Assembly: GCA_034430835.1 (NCBI GenBank)
Contig: DAOUDX010000345.1
Span: 1-12,115, forward strand
Length of the DNA: 12,115 bases
Direction of reading: 5' to 3'
Origin: JAFGED01 sp034430835
GTDB lineage: Bacteria; Chloroflexota; Anaerolineae; B4-G1
The notes beneath the pieces are model-generated. The model was given only the letters and a program-made list of their open reading frames with translations, ran no database searches and had not been told where the DNA came from. Of this stretch, positions 1-6,411 are shown piece by piece. Made by a program: the position numbers and the translations under genes. Position 1 is the first letter of the stretch, and each line of letters opens with the position of its first letter.

Positions 1-407
1 CGCTCCTCCGGCCAGTCGCCCTCCCACAGATCGACCCGGCCCATGCGCTGCGCCTCGTAATCCTCACGGGCATACAGCACCCCGTCGCGCCAATCCGTGG
101 GGTCGGCACCCGCCTCGCCCTCCAGCCGCCAGCGGAAGGAGGTATCGACCACGCGCTCCGCGTCGGCGACGCCGGGCTGGCGCAACACCGTCTCCTCGGT
201 CCGCTCGTCGCACGGCGATCCCCACAGCGACAGATCGACAGGTCCCCAGGCCTCGTTCTGTCTGGCGAGATACCCGCTGATCACGTTGTACGCGCCAAAG
301 ACAACGCCCAAGGCAAAGACGCCCACCGCGACGGAAAGCACCACCAGGATCGTGCGCGCCTTGTTGTGCGCCAAATCCCGCCAGATCTTGTGCCAGGTCA
401 CTCCCAC
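1..407 (-). CDS. FtsX/MacB-type ABC transporter permease, N-terminal part (runs off left edge)
   Basis: Inner-membrane permease subunit of a MacB/FtsX-like ABC exporter. Only the first 135 codons are inside the window. The protein begins VGVTWHKIWRDLAHNKARTI, a basic cytoplasmic lead-in, followed by one clear membrane segment at about residues 18-40 and then the start of an extracytoplasmic domain (PGVADAERVVDTSFRW..., the MacB periplasmic-core style). The start is a GTG at 407-405, chosen because a strong GAGGAGG ribosome-binding site (420-414) sits 6 nt upstream; there is no ATG. A second GTG at 401-399 is in frame but worse spaced. The family normally works with a separate ATP-binding subunit, which is not in the window. 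It lies 150 nt downstream of the LiaF-like membrane protein on the same strand. The family call rests on the N-terminal pattern; the substrate is unknown. Confidence 0.8.
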   Translation of the reverse strand, partial: MGVTWHKIWRDLAHNKARTILVVLSVAVGVFALGVVFGAYNVISGYLARQNEAWGPVDLSLWGSPCDERTEETVLRQPGVADAERVVDTSFRWRLEGEAGADPTDWRDGVLYAREDYEAQRMGRVDLWEGDWPEE

Positions 408-413
408 GGCCGT

Positions 414-420
414 CCTCCTC
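414..420 (-). promoter_or_regulatory. Ribosome-binding site that decides the permease GTG start
   Basis: GAGGAGG on the minus strand, 6 nt upstream of the GTG at 407. It is the main argument for a GTG start, because no ATG occurs in this frame nearby. Confidence 0.75.
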
Positions 421-457
421 ACGTGCCACAAGCTGCCTTCAGTACCCTATACACGCT

Positions 458-472
458 ACGGGTTCGTCCCGT
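458..472. repeat. Short inverted repeat in the permease leader
   Basis: ACGGG-TTCGT-CCCGT, a perfect 5-bp stem with a 5-nt loop. It extends by 3 more pairs (GCT/AGC) past a single bulged base on the minus strand. It lies in the 150-nt leader between the LiaF-like gene and the permease start, so it could be an operator or a leader hairpin. A candidate -10 box TATACT lies upstream at 497-492 on the minus strand, but I see no good -35 for it. Confidence 0.35.
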
Positions 473-506
473 GAGCCGACGCCTCGCCATCAGTATACAA
501 TAGAGT

Positions 507-532
507 ACGCCCCTGGGAAACCCCAGAGGCGC
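507..532 (-). terminator. Stem-loop just downstream of the LiaF-like gene
   Basis: On the minus strand an 11-bp stem (9 Watson-Crick pairs plus 2 G-U pairs) closes on a GTTT loop about 25 nt after the stop codon. It is positioned as a terminator for the LiaF-like gene, but the following bases are not a T-run. It may be a weak or rho-assisted terminator, or an mRNA 3'-end hairpin. Confidence 0.45.
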
Positions 533-557
533 ATCCATCTCAGCCGGCGCGACGATC

Positions 558-1277
558 CTACCCCGCAGCCGCCTCGGTGCTCTCCGGCTGCACCGACCGG
601 CGCGTCAACCCCCAGATCAGCAGCGCCAGACCGGAGAAGAGGAAAGCCGCCGGTCCCATCAGGTGGATCAGCCACAGGCCGGGGAAGAGAGCCGACATGC
701 CCATCAGCCCCATCGCGCCGATCACGCACAGGATCATCCCGGCCAGGAACAGCCCCGGCGAACGCTGCTTGAGGTTAATCAGCAAGAACGCCAGGCCGAT
801 GGAAAGCAGCTCCAGCGCCCACAGCACCGCCCACAGCTCCCACAGGTTCGTGAGCGCGCAGAACTGAAAGATCGCGCCGTTCGTGCCGAGGAAAATGGCG
901 GGCAGGAGCAGCCAGATCGCGCGCATGTAGATCGCGGCAAACAGAAACCCCAGCGCGAGGGCGCTCACCTCGATCGGCCAGAGGGCCTCCCAGTCTCCCC
1001 AGCGCTCGAAGAGACTGGTGTAGAACAGGATCCCGCCGGTCGCCAGCACAGGCACGCCCGCGATAAAGAGCCCGCCCAGGCCGCGCTTCCCGTGCACCAG
1101 GAACGGCGGCACGACGAAGAACAGCCCGGCGCACACGACGATCAACGGCCACAGCCGCCACGTTCCCCAGCGCAAGAACCCGGGCAGCAGAACGGGCGCG
1201 AAAAAGTTGAACGCCAGCGCCACGCCGCCCAGCAGAATCAACACCACACCCACCAGAATCGAGAATCCCCTTTTCAT
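558..1277 (-). CDS. Polytopic LiaI/LiaF-like membrane protein with internal repeats
   Basis: A small integral membrane protein of 239 residues, almost entirely hydrophobic, with about eight possible membrane segments. The N-terminus (ILVGVVLILLGGVALAFNFF, then a Trp-rich stretch ending LWPLIVVCAGLFF) matches the LiaI/LiaF transmembrane pattern, as in DUF5668-type proteins. That Trp-rich helix recurs: RWGTWRLWPL, RWGDWEALWPIE and NLWELWAVLWALE, each followed by a glycine-leucine-rich helix. In Firmicutes, LiaF is a negative regulator of an envelope-stress two-component system; nothing here shows a sensor partner, so that role is not claimed. The open frame begins further upstream, but the ATG at 1277 is preferred: AAGGGG (1289-1284) lies 6 nt before it, and the extra 16 upstream residues are polar and unlike the family. 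The C-terminus is a short polar cytoplasmic-type tail. Neighbours are an ABC permease downstream and a Ca2+-ATPase upstream, separated by a terminator. Confidence 0.75.
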   Translation of the reverse strand: MKRGFSILVGVVLILLGGVALAFNFFAPVLLPGFLRWGTWRLWPLIVVCAGLFFVVPPFLVHGKRGLGGLFIAGVPVLATGGILFYTSLFERWGDWEALWPIEVSALALGFLFAAIYMRAIWLLLPAIFLGTNGAIFQFCALTNLWELWAVLWALELLSIGLAFLLINLKQRSPGLFLAGMILCVIGAMGLMGMSALFPGLWLIHLMGPAAFLFSGLALLIWGLTRRSVQPESTEAAAG

Positions 1278-1398
1278 CATACACCCCTTGGAATCGTTTT
1301 CTGACCCACTTGGAGGATACCACACCCCTGGCCGCGTTGCCTATCCTGTACCTAACAGATGGCTATCAGGTTCTGCCACGCCGCGCCCGCCGCACAAG

Positions 1399-1427
1399 AA
1401 AAGAGCCCCGCCGTCCTGGCGAGGCTC
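1399..1427 (-). terminator. Intrinsic terminator of the Ca2+-ATPase gene
   Basis: On the minus strand a GC-rich hairpin (GAGCC and CGCC arms pairing with GGCG and GGCTC around one internal mismatch, loop 1413-1417) is followed at once by TTTTCTT. It starts about 20 nt after the ATPase stop codon. This is a standard rho-independent terminator and separates the ATPase unit from the LiaF-like gene. Confidence 0.85.
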
Positions 1428-1446
1428 CCGTCGGTAATCTCCTCGG

Positions 1447-4224
1447 CTAGGCTTTTGCCTCAGCCTTCCTCCCAAACGTCCTCTTCAGCCACGGCCAAAC
1501 CACGCTGAACCACTCGGGCAGCACGAGCCACAGCCCGGTGCTGGCCGTCGCGAGCACCATGAGCCATTCCTGCCAGCTCAGCGGCACGAGGTTGAACCAA
1601 TCCCGCGTGGCCTCGAAGGCCATCAGTCCAACCGTGAGCAGCATACTGCCGATAGTGCCCAGGACGAAGAACATGTTGTTGAAATTGCGCTTGCCCAACC
1701 GCCAGACCGAGTGTGTCTCCGAGCGGCAGTTCCAGATGACGAACAGCTCGAACAGCGCCGCCTGCAAGAACGTCATCGTGACCGCCTTTTCGTAATTCTG
1801 GTCGAGAAATATCCCATAGGCGTAACACAGCGAGCTGCCCAGCGACTGGAACACGAAGGAGAGGATGATGAAACCCAGCATCCCGTCAAAGATGCCCGCC
1901 CGCGGGTTGCGCGGCGCCCGGTCCATGAGCCCCTTCTCCGCCGGGTCCACACTCAGGGCGATCGCCGGCGCCCCATCGGTGACCAGGTTGATCCACAGGA
2001 TCTGGATCGGGAGCATGGGCAGCTTGAACCCGGCCAACGTCCACCCGCCGATGACGAGCAACTCGTCAAAGTTGCAGGCAATGAGGAACCGGATGTACTT
2101 GCGCAGGTTGTCGAAAATCGACCGGCCGCCTTCAACGGCATGAACCAGCGTGGCATAGTTGTCGTCGGCCAGCACCATATCGGCTGCCTCCTTGCTCACG
2201 TCGGTGCCCGAGATGCCCATGGCCACGCCGATATCCGCCCGCTTGAGGGCCGGCGCGTCGTTCACGCCGTCGCCCGTCATGGCCACGATCTCGCCCTTGG
2301 CCTTCCAGCCCTCCACGATCTTGAGCTTGTGCATCGGGGAAACGCGGGCATAGACCCGCACCCGATCGACGATCTTGGCGAACTCCTCGTCGCTCAGATC
2401 GTCCAACTGGGCGCCGGTCATGACGACCTCGTCCGTGATCTCGTCGATCATGCCGATTTCCTTGGCGATGGCGGCAGCCGTCAGCCTGTGATCGCCCGTG
2501 ATCATCACGTTCGTGATCCCGGCTCGCTTGGTCAATTTCAGCGCGTCGATCACTTCCTGCCTCGGCGGATCGATCATACCTTGCAGTCCCACGAAGACCA
2601 GGTCTCGCTCCACCTCGTCCTCGGTCAAGTCCTGCATGCCTTCCGGTAGCTCTCGATAGGCCAGTCCCAGCACGCGCAGCGCGTCCGCAGCCATCTGCTC
2701 GTTCGTCTGCAAGATCTCCTGCCGTTTGCCGTCGGTAAGCCCCTGCGTGCGCCCATCCTCAAGGACGTGCGTGCAGCGCGCCAGCACGATCTCTGGAGCG
2801 CCCTTGACGTAAGCAACCAACCCGGGGTTTGACGGATTGTGGATGGTCGTCATACGCTTGCGCTCGGAGCTGAATGGGATCTCGTTGACGCGGGGGTGCT
2901 GCTCGTGCAGGTCGCTCAGCGCCATCCCTGCCTTGGCCGCGACCACGATGAGCGCACCCTCGGTGGGATCGCCCAGGATTCTATCGCCATCGTAACGGGC
3001 ATTGCTGGAAAGAGCGCCGATCTTTAAAGCCAGGGCCAGGTGCTCGTCCTTCTGTGGATCGCACGCACTGCCATCCGCATGGCGAAACTCACCTGCGGCC
3101 CCGTAGCCGACCCCCGAGACCTCGATCATCTGGCCACCGACGTAAATGCGGCGCACGGTCATCTCGCCCCTGGTCAGGGTGCCGGTCTTGTCGGCGCAGA
3201 TGACGGTGGTGGAGCCCAGCGTCTCGGCCGAGGCCAGCTTGCGCACCAGGGCGTTGTTCTTGGCCAGCATGCGCGCGCCGATGGCCAGGGTCACCGTCAC
3301 CAAGGCAGGCAGCGCCTCCGGTACAGCCGAGACGGCCAGGGCAACGGCGGACATGAAGGCTTCCAGCACGACGTTGATGTCGATCTTGTGCAAAACCCGC
3401 CAATCGAGCTCGTAGAACTCGATACCAAAGATAATCACGCACAGGGTTATGACGACGATGCCCAGCCGTTTGGCCAAAGCGTCCAGCTTTGTGTTGAGGG
3501 GGGTCCTTTCCTCCTCGATGGCCTGCACCGCGCCGGCGATCTTGCCGAACTCGGTGGACATCCCGGTAGACGTGATGATGGCCTTTCCGTGACCGTAGAC
3601 AAGGTGCGTCCCCATGAACACCGAATTTGTGCGGTCGCCTACCCCTGTTCTTTCGGCCAGGGGGCCTACGGCCTTGTTAACCGGCGTGGATTCCCCGGTC
3701 AATGGAGCCTCGTCTGTCTTCAGGCTGGCGACCTCCAAGAGGAAGGCGTCGGCCGGAGCACGATCTCCTTCCTCCAGGATCACAATGTCGCCGGGGACGA
3801 TCTCCTTGGCGGATATGACCGCCTCGTGCCCATCGCGCAACACGCGCGCCGTGGGTGCGGTCAGCTTGCGCATGGCCTCCATCGCCTTCTCCGAGCGATA
3901 CTCCTGGATGAACCCGACGACGGTGGAGAGAATGACGATGATGGCAATCAGGATCGCGTCCCCGTACTCTCCCTCGCCCCAGGGTGGTATCTCGACGATG
4001 ACGGACAGGACGCTGGCGACCAGCAACATGATGACAAAGGCGTCCTTGAACTGATTGAAGATCAGTTCCCAGACCTTTGCCCCACCTTCCTCCTGCAGCG
4101 CATTCGGCCCGTACTTGGCCAGATGCTTCTTCGCTTCCTCCGTGGTCAACCCCTTCGCGGTGTCGGAGCCGAGCTTTTCAACGGCCTCCTTCGGGTCTAG
4201 AGCGTGCCACACAACTTCTTCCAT
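1447..4224 (-). CDS. P2A-type Ca2+-transporting P-type ATPase (SERCA-like)
   Basis: An ATP-driven cation pump of 925 residues, full length for the family, which exports Ca2+ from the cytoplasm. Order of parts: cation-ATPase N-domain (about 1-75), M1-M2, actuator domain with TGES at 176-179, M3-M4 with PEALP at 302-306, phosphorylation site DKTGT with Asp345, nucleotide-binding KGAPE at 474-478, TGD at 576-578, hinge TGDGVNDAP at 650-658, then M5-M10. Residues matching SERCA Ca2+ ligands are present: Glu303 (M4), Asn718 and Glu721 (M5), Asn746, Thr749 and Asp750 (M6), and probably Glu826 (M8). The M5-M6 stretch aligns to SERCA without gaps. Together these favour Ca2+, possibly two ions per cycle, over Mg2+ or Na+/K+. 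The ATG at 4224 has AGGAGA (4240-4235) about 10 nt upstream. It is transcribed alone from the promoter at 4287-4315 to the terminator near 1400. PMR1-type Ca2+/Mn2+ specificity is the main alternative. Confidence 0.95.
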   Translation of the reverse strand: MEEVVWHALDPKEAVEKLGSDTAKGLTTEEAKKHLAKYGPNALQEEGGAKVWELIFNQFKDAFVIMLLVASVLSVIVEIPPWGEGEYGDAILIAIIVILSTVVGFIQEYRSEKAMEAMRKLTAPTARVLRDGHEAVISAKEIVPGDIVILEEGDRAPADAFLLEVASLKTDEAPLTGESTPVNKAVGPLAERTGVGDRTNSVFMGTHLVYGHGKAIITSTGMSTEFGKIAGAVQAIEEERTPLNTKLDALAKRLGIVVITLCVIIFGIEFYELDWRVLHKIDINVVLEAFMSAVALAVSAVPEALPALVTVTLAIGARMLAKNNALVRKLASAETLGSTTVICADKTGTLTRGEMTVRRIYVGGQMIEVSGVGYGAAGEFRHADGSACDPQKDEHLALALKIGALSSNARYDGDRILGDPTEGALIVVAAKAGMALSDLHEQHPRVNEIPFSSERKRMTTIHNPSNPGLVAYVKGAPEIVLARCTHVLEDGRTQGLTDGKRQEILQTNEQMAADALRVLGLAYRELPEGMQDLTEDEVERDLVFVGLQGMIDPPRQEVIDALKLTKRAGITNVMITGDHRLTAAAIAKEIGMIDEITDEVVMTGAQLDDLSDEEFAKIVDRVRVYARVSPMHKLKIVEGWKAKGEIVAMTGDGVNDAPALKRADIGVAMGISGTDVSKEAADMVLADDNYATLVHAVEGGRSIFDNLRKYIRFLIACNFDELLVIGGWTLAGFKLPMLPIQILWINLVTDGAPAIALSVDPAEKGLMDRAPRNPRAGIFDGMLGFIILSFVFQSLGSSLCYAYGIFLDQNYEKAVTMTFLQAALFELFVIWNCRSETHSVWRLGKRNFNNMFFVLGTIGSMLLTVGLMAFEATRDWFNLVPLSWQEWLMVLATASTGLWLVLPEWFSVVWPWLKRTFGRKAEAKA

Positions 4225-4286
4225 GCCTATGCTTTCTCCTGTTGTTGGGGTTCCTATGCAATTCCGGGGCGCTGCAAACTTGAGCG

Positions 4287-4315
4287 ATTATAACCTTGAA
4301 GCCATGGTCTGTCAA
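4287..4315 (-). promoter_or_regulatory. Consensus sigma-70 promoter for the Ca2+-ATPase
   Basis: On the minus strand TTGACA (4315-4310), a 17-nt spacer, then TATAAT (4292-4287): a perfect match to the housekeeping consensus in both boxes and in spacing. Expected transcription start is near 4280, giving a leader of about 55 nt. A 5-bp inverted repeat, AGAAG-TAGC-CTTCT (4315-4328), touches the -35 box and could be an operator. The promoter lies immediately after the PAP2 stop codon, so the ATPase can be expressed independently. Confidence 0.8.
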
Positions 4316-4329
4316 GAAGTAGCCTTCTG

Positions 4330-5229
4330 TCAGGCGGCAGACCCCTGCTTTGAAGCCAGGCGCAGTTTGAGGAATAGCCACGGCGCACCCAGTCCCGCCC
4401 ACAGCCCCACCAGCGCGTAGCGCACGAAGCGCATGAGGGCATAAAGCGTCTCTCCCTCATCGGGGAAAACGGCCTTGAGGCCAAAGCGGAGGGCGAGCAA
4501 AACAGCCGCTCCGAGCAGAAGGCGCACGGCGCGCTGCCACAGCGGGCCGGCCGCGCTGAAGGGCACCCACCGCCCTGCCAGCGCTATCCCCACGCCGGCC
4601 CCCAGAAAGACCCCCATCGCGCTGACGGAGTCATCAGACGTGTGGAGCAGCACGAGCACGAGCGGCACGGCCACGGCCAGCACCAGTTGCACGACCAGAC
4701 CCACCCGCTTGAGCCACGCCTCGACGCGCGGCACGAGGAGTACGTAGCCAACCAGGAGGACGCCGCCAAGCGCCCACCCCCCTAGCACGTCGGTGGGGAA
4801 ATGCACCCCCAGGTAGATGCGCGAGAAGCCGATCAACACCATCAGCAGGATCGCGACGACCCAAACCCACCGCTTGCGGACGTGAGAGGCAATGATGCCC
4901 CACACCACGACGGCTGACTGCGAATGGCCGCTGGGCAGCCCGTACCCCCCGGCCTCGTGCAGCTTTACCTCCGGATCGAGGTCGAACGGGCGCGGGTGGG
5001 CGATCAAGCCCTTCGCGCCGGAGTTAATGCAGGTCGAGAAGAGAAAGAAAAAGGCCAGGCGCGCGCCGAAGGCAAAGTCCACGCACCAGAGAAGCAGGGG
5101 CAGGAGGATGAGGTAAAAATCCTCCTCCCCCATGAACGTGATCGCCTTGAAGACCGCGTCTAGCGCCGGCCCGTGCACCGACTGAACAGCACGGATAAGA
5201 TCGAGACCCCACTGCCATATCCCTTCCAT
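4330..5229 (-). CDS. PAP2-family membrane phosphatase
   Basis: An integral membrane phosphatase of 299 residues, acting on lipid phosphates or pyrophosphates such as undecaprenyl pyrophosphate, phosphatidic acid or phosphatidylglycerophosphate. The three PAP2 catalytic blocks are intact: K-x6-RP (Lys73, Arg80, Pro81), PSGH at 99-102 with the acid/base His102, and SR-x5-HxxxD (Arg137, nucleophile His143, Asp147). About six membrane helices make up the PAP2 core, and roughly 100 further residues after about 190 add more helices, a C-terminal membrane extension. Start choice: the frame also offers TTG at 5235, but the ATG at 5229 is 6 nt after a strong AGGAGG. It lies 62 nt downstream of the aldo/keto reductase on the same strand with no terminator visible between them, so co-transcription is possible. 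The exact substrate cannot be read from the sequence. Confidence 0.9.
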   Translation of the reverse strand: MEGIWQWGLDLIRAVQSVHGPALDAVFKAITFMGEEDFYLILLPLLLWCVDFAFGARLAFFFLFSTCINSGAKGLIAHPRPFDLDPEVKLHEAGGYGLPSGHSQSAVVVWGIIASHVRKRWVWVVAILLMVLIGFSRIYLGVHFPTDVLGGWALGGVLLVGYVLLVPRVEAWLKRVGLVVQLVLAVAVPLVLVLLHTSDDSVSAMGVFLGAGVGIALAGRWVPFSAAGPLWQRAVRLLLGAAVLLALRFGLKAVFPDEGETLYALMRFVRYALVGLWAGLGAPWLFLKLRLASKQGSAA

Positions 5230-5235
5230 CGCCAA

Positions 5236-5241
5236 CCTCCT
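5236..5241 (-). promoter_or_regulatory. Ribosome-binding site that decides the PAP2 start
   Basis: AGGAGG on the minus strand. It is 6 nt from the ATG at 5229 and directly abuts the alternative TTG at 5235, so the ATG is the start. Confidence 0.8.
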
Positions 5242-5244
5242 TTT

Positions 5245-5273
5245 GTCCTATCTTGCGTGCATCACACCGTCAA
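5245..5273 (-). promoter_or_regulatory. Weak candidate promoter upstream of the PAP2 gene
   Basis: On the minus strand TTGACG (5273-5268), a 17-nt spacer and TAGGAC (5250-5245). The -35 is good (5 of 6) but the -10 is poor (3 of 6). It may let PAP2 be expressed separately from the reductase, or it may be chance. Confidence 0.3.
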
Positions 5274-5291
5274 CAGCGTTACCCTCTGCGC

Positions 5292-6278
5292 CTACCAAAG
5301 ATGATGGACCTGTTCCTTGATATACGTCTCGTAAACTTCTCGCACGCCCGCCATCTGCTCGTCCGTCAGCAGCGGCAGGTCTGAGGCCGCCACGTTCGAC
5401 TCGACGTGCGCCAGCTTGGACGCGCCGGGGATCACGCAGCTTACCGCGTCGAACATCAGCACCCAGCGCAGCGCCCAGATGGCCAGGATCGGGTCGCCGG
5501 GGAACAGCCTCTTGAGCTCCTCCACCGCCTCCAGCCCAGTCTCGAAATCAACCCCGGAAAAGGTCTCGCCCTTGTCAAAGGACGATCCGTCGCGGTTGAA
5601 CGTGCGGTGATCGTCGGGACCAAACGTCGTCTGGCGCGTCATCTTGCCACTCAGCAACCCGCTGGCCAGCGGTACGCGCACGATGACGCCGACGTTCCTC
5701 TGCTGCGCAAGGGAGAAGAAAAGCTCCGAGGGGCGATGGCGGAACATGTTAAAGATGATCTGCACAGTCGTGACGTTGGGATACTCGATCGCCTTGATCG
5801 CCTCCTCGACCTTTTCGACGCTGACACCCAGGTTGCGAATCTTGCCCGCCTGCTTCAGCCGGTCGAACAGCGCGAAAATCTCGGGCCGGTAATACACCTC
5901 TGTCGGCGGGCAGTGGAGCTGGATCAGGTCGATCGTCTCAAGCCCCATGTTCCTCAGGCTGTCGTCCACGAACCCCTCCAACACCCCCACCGTATACCCC
6001 TCAGCCACGTGGGGGCTGATACGCCGCCCACACTTGGTGGCGACGTAAACCCCCTCCGAGCGCACCCTGACCACGCGCCCGACCGCCGCCTCGCTGTGGC
6101 CGTCGCCGTACACGTCGGCAGTGTCGATGAAGTTGACGCCCAGGTCGATGGCGCGGTTGACGATCGCCTCCGCGTTCTCATCGCTGAAGGGATCGCCCCA
6201 CCGCCCGCCCACCTGCCACGTGCCCAGGGAAACCTCCGATACCTCAAATCCCGTCTTGCCAAGCACTCGATGCTTCAC
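5292..6278 (-). CDS. Aldo/keto reductase
   Basis: A soluble NAD(P)H-dependent oxidoreductase of 328 residues with a TIM-barrel fold, reducing aldehydes or ketones, often sugar-derived. The catalytic tetrad is complete: Asp52 and Tyr57 in FIDTADVYG, Lys82 in VATKCG, His122 in LIQLHCPP. The cofactor phosphate-binding loop near the C-terminus is IPGASKLAHVESN (283-295). Length is normal for the family. Start is a GTG at 6278, 6 nt after GGGAGG (6290-6285); the first residues (KHRVLGKTGFEVSEVSLGTW) are the usual family N-terminus, so the GTG is right. It is transcribed divergently from the GH42 beta-galactosidase and has its own promoter at 6311-6338. The pairing hints at carbohydrate metabolism, but the substrate is unknown; proteins of this type are also annotated as dehydrogenases of L-fucose, galactose or general aldehydes. 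Confidence 0.92.
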   Translation of the reverse strand: MKHRVLGKTGFEVSEVSLGTWQVGGRWGDPFSDENAEAIVNRAIDLGVNFIDTADVYGDGHSEAAVGRVVRVRSEGVYVATKCGRRISPHVAEGYTVGVLEGFVDDSLRNMGLETIDLIQLHCPPTEVYYRPEIFALFDRLKQAGKIRNLGVSVEKVEEAIKAIEYPNVTTVQIIFNMFRHRPSELFFSLAQQRNVGVIVRVPLASGLLSGKMTRQTTFGPDDHRTFNRDGSSFDKGETFSGVDFETGLEAVEELKRLFPGDPILAIWALRWVLMFDAVSCVIPGASKLAHVESNVAASDLPLLTDEQMAGVREVYETYIKEQVHHLW

Positions 6279-6310
6279 CCTGCACCTCCCATTACCCTGA
6301 CTATGCTCTG

Positions 6311-6338
6311 ATTATACCCACCGCGAGCCATAGGTCAA
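6311..6338 (-). promoter_or_regulatory. Promoter of the aldo/keto reductase gene
   Basis: On the minus strand TTGACC (6338-6333), a 16-nt spacer and a perfect TATAAT (6316-6311), about 33 nt before the GTG start. It is back to back with the beta-galactosidase promoter; the two -35 boxes are 17 nt apart. Confidence 0.7.
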
Positions 6339-6355
6339 ACGGGCATAGACTGACA

Positions 6356-6383
6356 TTGACACGCGGGCCAAACCGCATAGAAT
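6356..6383 (+). promoter_or_regulatory. Promoter of the beta-galactosidase gene
   Basis: TTGACA (6356-6361), a 16-nt spacer and TAGAAT (6378-6383): a perfect -35 and a 5-of-6 -10. The start point would be near 6390, leaving a short leader that holds only the AGGAGG ribosome-binding site (6398-6403). Confidence 0.65.
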
Positions 6384-6411
6384 TACCAAGACATCCCAGG
6401 AGGAAAATTCG

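Noticed and set aside
1278..1325. Longer start for the LiaF-like protein (16 extra residues)
   Set aside because: Polar, unlike the family, and the ribosome-binding site fits the ATG at 1277.
3040..4200. Long plus-strand open frame antisense to the Ca2+-ATPase
   Set aside because: The ATPase on the other strand is complete with all catalytic motifs; the antisense translation is His/Asp/Gly-rich without any recognisable fold.
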